Shown: positions 9,325 to 17,567, numbered from the stretch's first letter. The stretch: DNA of 64,000 bases from Sporosarcina trichiuri (GCF_030406775.1 NZ_CP129119.1:62001-126000), one strand, 5' to 3'. Program-made: numbers and translations. Notes: generated by a model from the letters alone, not told the origin.

Positions 9325-9408
9325 ATAGATCCCTCTTTCCTGGATTTTACTTTTAGTATATCATAAAGGATAACATAGACTTTTCAAAACTATTAGGAGC
9401 TGATATGG

Positions 9409-9630
9409 ATGGCGTTAGTGAATCAAATTAAGAAAAAAGTAAGAAATGCTAAACTCCACAGTTCAGTTGAAGCGACCTACAATGTTTTTAAGAGTGGTGG
9501 AAGGAAATACATCCAGATAAATACATATGGTTCAAATGATCGTAAAGTACAAGGGTCAGTTAGTCAAACTATCCAAATGAGTGAAGAAGTGATTAAACAA
9601 TTAAAAGAAATACTAGACAATCAATATTGA
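9409..9630 (+). CDS. Small uncharacterised protein, first gene of the right arm
   Basis: A 73-residue basic protein starts at ATG 9409, eight bases after AGGAGC. An overlapping ATG at 9405 is in another frame. It has no membrane helix or signal. The sequence predicts an amphipathic N-terminal helix (NQIKKKVRNAKL), a central beta-rich part (GRKYIQINTYG) and a C-terminal helix (EEVIKQLKEIL). I recall similar short proteins in Firmicutes genomes that are sometimes mislabelled, but I cannot name a verified family. It is strongly AT-rich and lies 84 bp from the divergent MazG gene and 49 bp before the NUDIX gene, so it is probably co-transcribed with the latter. Confidence 0.75.
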   Translation: MALVNQIKKKVRNAKLHSSVEATYNVFKSGGRKYIQINTYGSNDRKVQGSVSQTIQMSEEVIKQLKEILDNQY

Positions 9631-9679
9631 ATTACTTTTAAAGTCATTGGAATATCACGTTTAAAAGGAATTGATAAAA

Positions 9680-10096
9680 ATGCTCACACCCATCCACGTA
9701 GTCGCAGCCATCATCCAAAATGCCCAACGTGAAATTCTCTGCGCTCGTCGATCTTTTCAAATGACGTTACCTGGCTTTTGGGAATTTCCTGGCGGGAAAG
9801 TGGAGAGTGAAGAGACTGCTGAAGTAGCATTAGCAAGAGAGATACAAGAGGAGCTGGGTTGCCAAATTGCTGTTGGCGCTTTTGTTGAAAACACGACCCA
9901 TACATATGGATTCATTACCATTCGATTAGAGACATACATGGCCACACTGGTAGAGGGCCTGCCAGTCGCAACGGAGCACAGTGAACTACGCTGGGTCCCT
10001 TGGCAAGAGTTACATGCACTTGAGTGGGCGCCGGCAGATATCCCGGCTGTAGAAAGGGTGATTGCGTTATGCAAGAAGGATTGTATGAGCAGCTGA
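9680..10096 (+). CDS. NUDIX (MutT-like) nucleoside triphosphate pyrophosphohydrolase
   Basis: ATG 9680 is chosen over the TTG at 9671 because AAAAGGAA sits about nine bases before it. The 138-residue protein has a clear Nudix box GGKVESEETAEVALAREIQE ending EELG (about 38-60), preceded by the substrate-side segment LPGFWEFPGG. It resembles MutT/8-oxo-dGTP diphosphatases, which hydrolyse (d)NTPs to monophosphates. Its last 28 bases overlap the start of the DUF3427-type helicase, so the two proteins are made from one message and probably coupled. In a defence-like setting the enzyme may make or destroy a nucleotide signal or alter dNTP pools rather than act in housekeeping sanitation; this is inference. 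Confidence 0.9.
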   Translation: MLTPIHVVAAIIQNAQREILCARRSFQMTLPGFWEFPGGKVESEETAEVALAREIQEELGCQIAVGAFVENTTHTYGFITIRLETYMATLVEGLPVATEHSELRWVPWQELHALEWAPADIPAVERVIALCKKDCMSS

Positions 10097-13000
10097 TCAA
10101 TGAACGAGTCAAGCAGGAGTTGGCTTCTTTATCCTCCGATGCGTTTGCAATTGAGAAGGAATCGCTAGAGGAAGCGGAGGCTCGTGTCGTGTTGGCGAGC
10201 TATGTGTCGGCTGTGACGAAAATCGCACTGTCGCATATACGCGAAGGTGGCGATCGTAACGAAGCGCTATTACGCCAGATCCAAACGTGTAACGAAGTAA
10301 TCGATGTTTTGCAGCGGCAACTGGATGACACAGAGTTTGCCGATTTGAAGATTGATGAACAAGCTGAAGTCCTGACCGCTGTCTATTCGACGTTGAACAA
10401 CGCCCGTTCATTTGGTGCGCAAAACGTACAGCGTCCGCTGACCCCTTTGTCGCAAAGCTCTTTGTTTACGGGCTCACATGCAGAACCGAATATGGTCGAA
10501 GAGCTCAAGAAAGAAATCGAGTCGTCTGACGAGATTGAATGGCTCGTGTCTTTTATGAAATGGTCGGGCTTGCGAATCATTATGGAAGAGTTACGTCGAT
10601 TCACAGAACGAGGTGGACGTCTTCATGTCATTACGACCTCTTATATGGAGGCGACCGACGTCAAAGCGCTCCAAGAGCTGCGTCAATTGCCAAATACGGA
10701 AGTGCGCGTATCGCTCGACAAAGAACGGACTCGTTTGCATGCCAAGGCTTATTTGTTTAAACGAAAGACTGGATTCAGTACGGCGTATATTGGCTCGTCG
10801 AATTTGTCGAATCCGGCCCTTACGTCTGGCTTGGAGTGGAATCTGAAAGTAACCGAGCAAGATTCGTTTGATATCATTCGTAAATTTGAAGCGACCTTTG
10901 AGAGTTATTGGAATGACGAGGAATTTAAGAGCTTGGCGATGGAGCATGAAGACAATTGGGCACTTGTGCAAACGTCATTGCGAAAGAATGTGCTTTACGA
11001 TTCGGCGGAACAGTACTTTTTAGATATTCGTCCCTATCATTACCAGCAGGAAATACTGGACGAATTGGAAGCAGAGCGAACAATCTACGGGCATACCCGA
11101 AACTTGGTCGTTGCTGCAACCGGTGTTGGAAAGACCGTGATTTCCGCTTTTGACTTTAAACGTTTCTATGCAAACAATCGACAGGCGAAACTTTTATTTA
11201 TTGCGCATCGGGAAGAGATACTAAAGCAAAGCTTACATACGTTCCGGGCTATTTTAAAGGACGCAAACTTCGGTGAATTGTTTGTAGGACGCCATGAGCC
11301 GACTAGTTTGAATCATGTGTTCATGAGTATACAAAGTTGGAACAGCCGCAAGATGATCGAGAAAACGTCTGCTGATTTCTATGACTTCATTGTTGTGGAC
11401 GAATTCCATCACGCGACCGCACCAAGTTATCGGGCTTTGCTCGGTCATTATACGCCTACAATTTTGTTAGGGTTAACTGCAACTCCTGAACGAATGGATA
11501 ACGAAAATGTTTTGGAGTATTTTGATGATCGGATTGCTTCGGAAATGCGACTGACAGAAGCGATTGATCGGAAGTTGTTGAGCCCATTTCATTATTTTTG
11601 TGTAACGGATACAGTAGATCTTTCTGCAATCAAATGGACACGAAAAGGCTATGACGTGCAAGAGCTGTCCAATTTGTATACGGCGAATGACCGGCGGAGT
11701 GACCTGGTCATCCAGAGCGTTCGGAAATACGTCACAGGTCTTGATGAAGTGAAAGCGATTGGTTTTTGCGTCTCTGTTGACCATGCCCTCTATATGGCCC
11801 GTTACTTTAACGCGAAGGGATTGTCCTCAATTGCGCTGCACGGGCAATCATCGGATGACGAGAGATCCTCAGCAAAACGAAAGCTTGAAGCTGGAGACGT
11901 TCAGTTTATCTTCGTTGTCGATTTATATAACGAAGGCGTCGATATTCCAACTGTGAATACCATTCTCTTTTTGCGTCCGACGGAAAGTCTAACGGTGTTC
12001 TTGCAACAGCTCGGAAGGGGATTACGATTAGCCGATAATAAAGAGTGCTTAACTGTATTAGACTTTGTCGGGCAAGCGCACGCCGACTATCCATTCGAAT
12101 CAAAATTTAGAGCGCTCATTGGAAAAACAAAGCATTCCATTCGTCACTACGTAGAAAACGGGTTTTCTCAAATGCCGAAAGGATCGGCCATTGTCATGGA
12201 GCGCCAGGCGAAGGACTATATTCTACGAAATGTCCAAGAGTCACGGACATCGAAAGCGAATTTGATTCGTAAAATGCGTTATTTTAAAGCGGATACAGGG
12301 GAAGAAATGACGCTGGCGAATTTCCTTCGCTACTATGATTTGTCGTTTGCTGATTTTTATGGGAAGGGTCGCAATCGGACATTTGCTCGCTTGCGAGTGG
12401 AAGCTGGGGTCAAAGAAGAATTCACAAGTGCCTATGAGGAGATCGTCTGTAAACGAATTCATTCTCTTTTCCATTTAGACTCCGTTGATCTCATTCGGTT
12501 CTATTTAGCATACTTGTCGACAGGGCGAGTAGACACGGAAGAACAGCACCTGATGATTGGAATGCTCTACTACTCTTTCTTTGCCAACCCGCCGGAGAAA
12601 CAGGGATTTTCAAGCATGGACGATGGGCTGCAGCGATTACTAATGAGCAAGGAATTGAAAGAGGAAGTAACAGAGGTTTTGACAATATGCCTGAATCGGA
12701 TTAGAACCGTTGAGAAACCATCGCCGTTTTCGTATGTCTCTCCGTTACGCGTGCATGCACAGTATACGTCCGACCAAGTATTAGCGGCATTTGGCTATTT
12801 CAATGAATCGGCAAAACCTGCATTTCGAGAAGGGGTCAAGTACTTAGAGGACAAGCAGACGGATATTTTCTTCATCACATTAAATAAAACGGAAAAGGAT
12901 TTTTCTCCTTCCACGCAATATGAAGACTATGCGATCAATGACCACTTGTTCCACTGGCAATCCCAGAATCGAACATCGGTCACGAGTCCGACGGGGCAGC

Positions 13001-13206
13001 GCTACATTCATCAACGGGATACCGGTAACACGATTGCGTTATTTGTGCGCGAGTATCGGCAACAAGACGGCTTTACGTCACCGTTTACGTTCTTTGGCAC
13101 AGCGGAGTATGTAAGCCACGAAGGCAATCAGCCGATCAGTTTCGTCTGGCGGTTGGATGAAGCGATGCCGGCTGGGATGAGTGGTAGGAGTTTGCGGGTG
13201 ATTTAG
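10069..13206 (+). CDS. PLD nuclease-SF2 helicase with DUF3427-type tail (right arm)
   Basis: ATG 10069 opens a 1045-residue protein. Residues 1-130 are helical and contain no motif I know. A PLD-type nuclease domain follows (about 135-290), with LHAKAYLF (His224, Lys226) and IGSSN (241-245). The SF2 helicase core (about 315-660) has AATGVGKT (349-356), FIAHREE, DEFH (444-447), LTATPER and QQLGRGLR. The long C-terminal part ends with FHWQSQNRTSVTSPTGQRYI and later PISFVWRLDEAMP, as in DUF3427 proteins. It overlaps the NUDIX gene by 28 bases. Known DUF3427 proteins are predicted restriction-like or defence helicases. It is a distant paralogue of the left-arm helicase but carries extra domains at both ends. 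Confidence 0.88.
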   Translation: MQEGLYEQLINERVKQELASLSSDAFAIEKESLEEAEARVVLASYVSAVTKIALSHIREGGDRNEALLRQIQTCNEVIDVLQRQLDDTEFADLKIDEQAEVLTAVYSTLNNARSFGAQNVQRPLTPLSQSSLFTGSHAEPNMVEELKKEIESSDEIEWLVSFMKWSGLRIIMEELRRFTERGGRLHVITTSYMEATDVKALQELRQLPNTEVRVSLDKERTRLHAKAYLFKRKTGFSTAYIGSSNLSNPALTSGLEWNLKVTEQDSFDIIRKFEATFESYWNDEEFKSLAMEHEDNWALVQTSLRKNVLYDSAEQYFLDIRPYHYQQEILDELEAERTIYGHTRNLVVAATGVGKTVISAFDFKRFYANNRQAKLLFIAHREEILKQSLHTFRAILKDANFGELFVGRHEPTSLNHVFMSIQSWNSRKMIEKTSADFYDFIVVDEFHHATAPSYRALLGHYTPTILLGLTATPERMDNENVLEYFDDRIASEMRLTEAIDRKLLSPFHYFCVTDTVDLSAIKWTRKGYDVQELSNLYTANDRRSDLVIQSVRKYVTGLDEVKAIGFCVSVDHALYMARYFNAKGLSSIALHGQSSDDERSSAKRKLEAGDVQFIFVVDLYNEGVDIPTVNTILFLRPTESLTVFLQQLGRGLRLADNKECLTVLDFVGQAHADYPFESKFRALIGKTKHSIRHYVENGFSQMPKGSAIVMERQAKDYILRNVQESRTSKANLIRKMRYFKADTGEEMTLANFLRYYDLSFADFYGKGRNRTFARLRVEAGVKEEFTSAYEEIVCKRIHSLFHLDSVDLIRFYLAYLSTGRVDTEEQHLMIGMLYYSFFANPPEKQGFSSMDDGLQRLLMSKELKEEVTEVLTICLNRIRTVEKPSPFSYVSPLRVHAQYTSDQVLAAFGYFNESAKPAFREGVKYLEDKQTDIFFITLNKTEKDFSPSTQYEDYAINDHLFHWQSQNRTSVTSPTGQRYIHQRDTGNTIALFVREYRQQDGFTSPFTFFGTAEYVSHEGNQPISFVWRLDEAMPAGMSGRSLRVI

Positions 13207-13219
13207 TGAATTATGAAGA

Positions 13220-13288
13220 GTGCATCTGTGCAGCAAACAACCGTTACTGTTCATTCAAACAATCACGTTTGTTTCATGCATAGGTGCC
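13220..13288. repeat. Palindromic dispersed repeat, copy A
   Basis: GTGCATCTGTGCAGCAAACAA on the left is the imperfect inverse of TTTGTTTCATGCATAGGTGC on the right, with an inner segment CAAACAATCACG. The same arms occur at 23238-23300 and 24936-25000. It lies 13 bp after the right-arm helicase stop. Confidence 0.75.
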
Positions 13289-13411
13289 CTATTATAAGTT
13301 GAATATAGTGCGATGTAAAAAATTAGCGAGATTAAAATATAAATGTAACTTATTGGTGTCTTGTGGTATTCTACTCGTATATGAATGAAATAGCGAGAAT
13401 GAAGGAGACAG

Positions 13412-14262
13412 ATGAATAACTTATTTTTTCTTTTGTTTTTATTATCTTTCTTAGCCTTAATTGTTGGCTTGATTCGCCCAGTTCTTTTGTTGCGGTGGAT
13501 GCCGATGGATAAGAGATCTAGAAAATCAGCCGCACTATACTTCGGGCTAGCTGTCATTGCATTCTTTATTCTCTTTGGTGTTACCTTGCCCCCTGAGAAC
13601 GACGTTGCAGAGGTAAGTGAACAAAGTGCAATAGAAAAAAGTGCTCAGCAAGATGACGACGAAAAAATGCTGCTAAGTTAGAAGAGGAAGCGAAACAAGA
13701 AGAAGAGGCCGCTAGGAAAGAACAAGAGGCCGAAGCTGAGGAAGAGGCTGCTAGAAAAGAACAAGAAGCCAAAGCTGAGGAAGAAATAGCTAAGAAAGAA
13801 CAAGAAGCCAAAGCTAAGGAAGAGGCAGCTAAGAAATAACAAGAAGCTAAAGCTAAAGCAGAAGCGGAGAAGAAAGAACGAGAGGCGACAGCAAAGGCTG
13901 ACGCTGAAAAAAAGGCGCAAGAAGCAAAAGCCCAAGCAGCCGTGGAAGCAGAACAGAAGCAAAGGGATGCAGAAACGGTTTCCCAACAACAAGCAGTAAA
14001 AATGGCGATGAGTTACCTTGATTATACTGCATTCTCACCTAGTGGTTTAATCGAACAATTGGTATTTGAAGGTTTTAGTGAGGCGGATGCCAAGTATGCT
14101 GTCAATTCTATTCGTGTAGATTGGAAAGAGCAGGCTGTGCTAATGGCTCAGAACTACTTGGACTATACTGCATTCTCGCGTAGCGGATTGATTGAGCAGT
14201 TGGTTTTTGAAGGCTTTAGTAATGATGTAGCATTGTATGCTGTTACTCAAGTCGGCTTATAA
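13412..14262 (+). pseudogene. Broken Ltp-repeat membrane/surface protein
   Basis: The reading frame starts at ATG 13412 (AAGGAGA upstream). Residues 1-30 and 45-62 are membrane helices, followed by an acidic stretch, and it stops at 13681. From about 13660 the next frame continues naturally as a long Glu/Lys/Ala coiled coil (repeats of EEAARKEQEA and EEIAKKEQEAKA), but it is interrupted by TAA at 13837-13839, where GAA is expected from the repeat. After this stop the frame is open to 14262 and holds two copies of a 48-residue Ltp unit (YLDYTAFS.SGLIEQLVFEGF). Two lesions are thus visible: a frame change near the A6 run at 13662-13667 and one nonsense codon. Intact relatives are cell-surface proteins; Ltp proteins of some phages block superinfection. 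Confidence 0.8.
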
Positions 14263-14308
14263 AAAGCTTAACTAGATTAGAAAAGTTCACCTTAAAAATA
14301 CAAAAATT

Positions 14309-14360
14309 AAAGCCAGTATCCTACCGATTGCACCGTAGAACGGGGGTCCTGGCTTTTGAA
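14309..14360 (+). terminator. Terminator after the broken Ltp gene
   Basis: AAAGCCAG at 14309-14316 pairs with CTGGCTTT at 14349-14356, with an inner part-paired section. The T run is short, so efficiency is uncertain. Confidence 0.55.
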
Positions 14361-14436
14361 GAACACACCTATGCACCAAACAATCAATGTATGTACGGAG
14401 GTCGATCAAATGCAGAACGAAAAGGAGGATTCAACT

Positions 14437-14556
14437 ATGCAAGCTACAGATAAGAAACAAACCGAATCCGCAAAACGAAAAGAAATGATCAAGGCCAGCT
14501 ACGAAAAAGCTGTCAAGGCAAACGGGAAAGCTTTGGAAAAGCTTAGTAAGAACTGA
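14437..14556 (+). CDS. Short antitoxin-like protein upstream of Doc
   Basis: ATG 14437 follows AAAGGAGGATTCAACT and encodes only 39 residues, very rich in Lys, Ala and Glu (KASYEKAVKANGKALEKL). Its TGA overlaps the ATG of the Doc gene (TGATG), the usual coupling of a toxin-antitoxin pair. It is too short for a Phd protein with a DNA-binding domain; it would correspond to a free toxin-neutralising helix. A longer reading frame beginning at 14356 exists in the same phase but lacks a good ribosome site. The antitoxin role is inferred from position and composition. Confidence 0.65.
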   Translation: MQATDKKQTESAKRKEMIKASYEKAVKANGKALEKLSKN

Positions 14557-14957
14557 TGGCGGTGGATTATTTCGATGTCGAGGATGTCATCATGCTTCAT
14601 GATCTGGCCCTTCAAGATTATGAAGGCCTGCCAGGTGTGGACATGAATAAGCTGGATGCAAAATTGGCATTGCCTAAAACGAATGTCTTCGGTCATGAAA
14701 GGTACCCTTCCTTAGAAGAGAAAGCCGCCTGTTATCTGTACGAACTGGCGAGTGGCCATTGTTTTAAGGATGGGAACAAGAGAACCTCCTTCTTGGCGGC
14801 CTTCACCTTTTTGGACATCAATGGCTGCCAATTGAGCGTTGAGGACGAGGAGATTTATCGATTTGTCATTCTGGTGGTCGACAGTGAGACCCGACCGGCG
14901 TTTCAGGAAGTTGTCCAGTGGATAGCGCGTCATTGCCATAAGAAAGTGTCCCTATAG
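14556..14957 (+). CDS. doc: Doc-family (Fic fold) toxin
   Basis: The 133-residue protein carries the Fic/Doc active-site loop HCFKDGNKRT (His68 to Arg76). It also has the Doc-type upstream helix SLEEKAACYLYELA and the following helix SFLAAFTFLDINGC. Doc proteins phosphorylate EF-Tu, whereas other Fic proteins AMPylate targets; the Lys in GNKR in place of GNGR points to the Doc branch. It is short, as usual for Doc, and lacks the built-in inhibitory helix of class II Fic proteins, which fits inhibition by the 39-residue upstream product. It marks the right end of the accessory island. Confidence 0.85.
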   Translation: MAVDYFDVEDVIMLHDLALQDYEGLPGVDMNKLDAKLALPKTNVFGHERYPSLEEKAACYLYELASGHCFKDGNKRTSFLAAFTFLDINGCQLSVEDEEIYRFVILVVDSETRPAFQEVVQWIARHCHKKVSL

Positions 14958-14968
14958 AAATAGTCAGG

Positions 14969-15019
14969 TTCAACCACCCCATCTGCTTACCAGGACAGCA
15001 GAGGGTGGTTATTTTTCAT
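14969..15019 (+). terminator. Terminator after the Doc gene
   Basis: AACCACCC-TCTGCT pairs with AGCAGA-GGGTGGTT across a 10-nt loop and is followed by ATTTTTC. Confidence 0.8.
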
Positions 15020-15096
15020 TCCCCCGAATTCTCCCACTCTTCCCACCCATTGCTGTATACTCAAACCAATACATTCCAAAAGACAGGTGACGCGAC

Positions 15097-15777
15097 ATGG
15101 ACGATACGAAACGGATACTGATCATCGAGGACGATCCGGATATCAGCCGGCTGCTGCAAGTGATGCTGGCAGAGGAAAGCCGGGCGATTACGGCGGCGTA
15201 TTCGGGGACGGAGGGACTGCTGCGGCTGCGGACGGACTTGTTCGATCTTGTGCTGCTCGATCTTATGCTGCCGGGGATGAGCGGAGAGGAGCTGATCCGC
15301 GAAATCCGGCGGGACAGCGCGGTGCCGATCCTCGTCATCTCCGCAAAGGCGGGGGTTGCCGATAAGGTGGCGGTGCTGCAGATGGGAGCGGATGATTATA
15401 TGACGAAGCCGTTCCATCAGGAGGAAGTCGCCGCACGGGTGGCGGTCCAGCTGCGGAAATCCGCTGGAGCAGAGCCGCCGTCCGCGGAACTTGCGTGGCG
15501 GGATCTCGCTGTCGACACGGACAAACTGACCGTCACACTCTCTGGAGAGCCCCTTCAGCTGACGAACGCCGAGTTCGACATCCTGACCCTGCTGCTGCGC
15601 CATCCGGAAAAGGCGTTCTCGAAAAAGGAGATCTACGAAAGCCTCTGGACAGGTCCGTATTACGGCGACGACAACACGATCAGCGTCCATATGTCCAACA
15701 TGCGGAAGAAAATCGCCGCGGTGACGGACGAGGAGTATTTCAAGACGATCTGGGGCATCGGGTTCATGCTCGTATAA
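15097..15777 (+). CDS. OmpR-type response regulator
   Basis: A 226-residue two-domain regulator. The receiver domain (1-118) has the acid pair in IIEDDP (Asp12, Asp13), the phosphoacceptor Asp55 in LVLLDLMLPG, and the switch Lys in DDYMTKPF. The winged-helix effector (about 135-226) has EFDILTLLLRHPEKAFSKKE and a recognition helix ending VHMSNMRKKI. It should bind DNA when phosphorylated. No histidine kinase gene adjoins it; the next gene is a phosphotransferase-like gene. The only kinase-like fragment in the window is at its far left end, so the partner is unknown. Confidence 0.92.
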   Translation: MDDTKRILIIEDDPDISRLLQVMLAEESRAITAAYSGTEGLLRLRTDLFDLVLLDLMLPGMSGEELIREIRRDSAVPILVISAKAGVADKVAVLQMGADDYMTKPFHQEEVAARVAVQLRKSAGAEPPSAELAWRDLAVDTDKLTVTLSGEPLQLTNAEFDILTLLLRHPEKAFSKKEIYESLWTGPYYGDDNTISVHMSNMRKKIAAVTDEEYFKTIWGIGFMLV

Positions 15778-15812
15778 TTGGATGCGAGCCTCGCAAAGAA
15801 AGGAGGAGTTGG

Positions 15813-16676
15813 ATGCTGACTCGTGTCCTGCAGCAATTGAAATTGGATGTCCTGTCCTTTGACGAAGTCGACGATTCCCACAGTTCCACTGTGTACAAGT
15901 GCAGACTGCGTACAGGGGAACAGGTCTATTTGAAGATCCCGTATACAAAAGTGAAATATGACCGGGAGCTGGCCGCCTACAAAGTGCTGAAAGACCAGGT
16001 GTCCATCCCGGACATGTTGGATTTTTGGCCGGGCGATGAAGAGTGTCCGGGCGCGTTCATTCTATCTGAACTGAAGGGGCGGCCGCTGGCCAATACGGAC
16101 AGCCCCGCCGTCGCGTTCCAAGTCGGGGTGCTGCATGCCGCCATGCACGAGGTCCGGCCGCCAGCTGATATGGAACTGGCCGGGATCGACAATGAATACC
16201 CGGGGTGGCCCGACTTTGTGGAACGCCAATTTACCAGTTTCGCGGAAGACGTGAAAGAGCTCTTGGACGGAACGCTATACAACCAGTCGATGGAAACGTT
16301 TGAACGCATGAAACGAGAGCTGCCGCCACCCGACGGCCCGTGCTTCCTCCATATGGATTTCCGGCCAGCCAACATCATCGTGGACGGAGACCGGGTATCC
16401 GGCGTGATCGATTTCGAAAGTGTCCGGTTCGGCGCCACAGAAATCGATTTCACAAAACTGTATCGCGATTTTCTGAGCTTCGATACCAGCTTGTATCAGT
16501 CCTATCAAGAAGGCTATACCAGTGTGAGACCCTTAATGGACTTAGAGGCGGTTCTGCCGTTTTATCAATTTACCGATGCGTTCAATAGTATTGGCTGGTG
16601 TGCACGACGCGGCATTGAGAAGAACGCAATGTTTTTTGACAAGAACCTTTCGATCTTGAAGAGTATGTTACTGTAA
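15813..16676 (+). CDS. Aminoglycoside/choline-kinase-fold phosphotransferase
   Basis: ATG 15813 follows AAAGGAGGAGTTGG and gives 287 residues. The kinase fold is shown by the nucleotide-binding Lys41 in VYLKIPY, the catalytic loop FLHMDFRPANII (His180, Asp182, Asn187), and the metal site VIDFES (Asp200). This is the APH superfamily, which phosphorylates small molecules such as antibiotics, choline or sugars. The substrate cannot be read from sequence. The gene lies 35 bp after the response regulator and may be in the same transcript. Confidence 0.85.
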   Translation: MLTRVLQQLKLDVLSFDEVDDSHSSTVYKCRLRTGEQVYLKIPYTKVKYDRELAAYKVLKDQVSIPDMLDFWPGDEECPGAFILSELKGRPLANTDSPAVAFQVGVLHAAMHEVRPPADMELAGIDNEYPGWPDFVERQFTSFAEDVKELLDGTLYNQSMETFERMKRELPPPDGPCFLHMDFRPANIIVDGDRVSGVIDFESVRFGATEIDFTKLYRDFLSFDTSLYQSYQEGYTSVRPLMDLEAVLPFYQFTDAFNSIGWCARRGIEKNAMFFDKNLSILKSMLL

Positions 16677-16738
16677 TCCGCTATCATGGCGAACCTGTAC
16701 AGTGGGCAGGCGTACGCATGAATTACGGAGGTGTTACG

Positions 16739-16936
16739 ATGAGCAGAAAAACCATCTGGATAGCAGGGATCGTATTTGTGGCTGCGACTCTTCTATTGAC
16801 CAATGTCTTTCACACGGCGATCGGCGGCTATATGATGACAGTCAGTATAACCGCGGCCGGAGTGGCGATTGCAGTCGCACTCTATTTAGTACTTTCCCAG
16901 TCCATCAAGCAGTTCGTGCATCGCAGGAATGACTGA
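16739..16936 (+). CDS. Two-helix small membrane protein
   Basis: ATG 16739 with ACGGAGGTGTT upstream gives 65 residues with two hydrophobic helices (about 5-23 and 32-52) and a basic end (QFVHRRND). I recognise no family. It lies 62 bp after the phosphotransferase gene. Confidence 0.65.
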   Translation: MSRKTIWIAGIVFVAATLLLTNVFHTAIGGYMMTVSITAAGVAIAVALYLVLSQSIKQFVHRRND

Positions 16937-16969
16937 ACCTACATGATGCCAGAAGTGGAGGCAATCATA

Positions 16970-17011
16970 ATGGGGAAAGGTACATATCAGGGCTTGGCAA
17001 ACAAATTTTAG
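16970..17011 (+). CDS. Possible 13-residue leader peptide
   Basis: ATG 16970 is preceded by GTGGAGGCAATCATA, a good ribosome site, and reads MGKGTYQGLANKF before TAG at 17009-17011. The stop directly abuts the GGAGGGAGGG site of the next gene, so it may feed ribosomes to that gene or be the remnant of a longer gene. Chance cannot be excluded. Confidence 0.3.
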   Translation: MGKGTYQGLANKF

Positions 17012-17028
17012 GAGGGAGGGATGTGCCC

Positions 17029-17436
17029 ATGAGTTTAGCGGGCTATATTGGATGTATGAAAGAAATACCGCTCAGCGGCGACGGTTCGGAGGATCTCCTT
17101 ATCATCGGGCCCTGCTTTTCGAGTCCTGCTGAACTCCGGAATGTGAAGGAATGTCAATTCTCTACGCCGTATGTCTATGAAGTGTCAAGTGATTGGGGCA
17201 TTGAGATATCCGAGCATACGGACACCGCTATCTTGGATGACTCAAAAATGAAGCTGTCCAGACTTTGTGAACTCATGGACCAATATCTTGAGACGGGAGA
17301 GTTCTTTGAGCACTACACTTGTTGGGTAGGAGAAGAATGCGATAAGCGGGAAGGGGAAGTCACATTACCGCTCAACAACTTTGATATGGACCGGATTCGC
17401 ATGCCGGAAAAAACATTGGTGCGGTTCGTGAAATGA
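17029..17436 (+). CDS. Uncharacterised acidic protein
   Basis: ATG 17029 is eight bases after a strong GGAGGGAGGG and is preferred to GTG 17023. The 135-residue protein is acidic, soluble and without a signal peptide. It has a mid-protein Cys (ARGLC-like: SRLCELMDQ) and HYTCWVGEECDKREGE near residue 100, where closely spaced Cys and acidic residues might bind a metal. I do not recognise a family. It stands just upstream of the T-box leader of argS, with no visible terminator between. Confidence 0.65.
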   Translation: MSLAGYIGCMKEIPLSGDGSEDLLIIGPCFSSPAELRNVKECQFSTPYVYEVSSDWGIEISEHTDTAILDDSKMKLSRLCELMDQYLETGEFFEHYTCWVGEECDKREGEVTLPLNNFDMDRIRMPEKTLVRFVK

Positions 17437-17567
17437 ATTCTTCTTCAGCAGGCGGCTGCGGCTTGCGAATTCGGCCGGTACGGACTGTCTTGAATTTCCA
17501 TTGTACCCACGACAACCTTGACAGCCGTCCGCAAGATGTGTATTGTTGGATAAATTACAATAATTTA

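Noticed and set aside
9325..9408. A retron-like or guide RNA gene in the 84 bp between the two helicase arms
   Set aside because: The stretch is short and fits two divergent promoters and ribosome sites; no stable fold or reverse transcriptase was seen.
13581..13992. Minus-strand Leu/Phe/Ser-rich frames near the Ltp gene
   Set aside because: They are the reverse of the Glu/Lys/Ala coiled coil; the low complexity makes false membrane-like frames.
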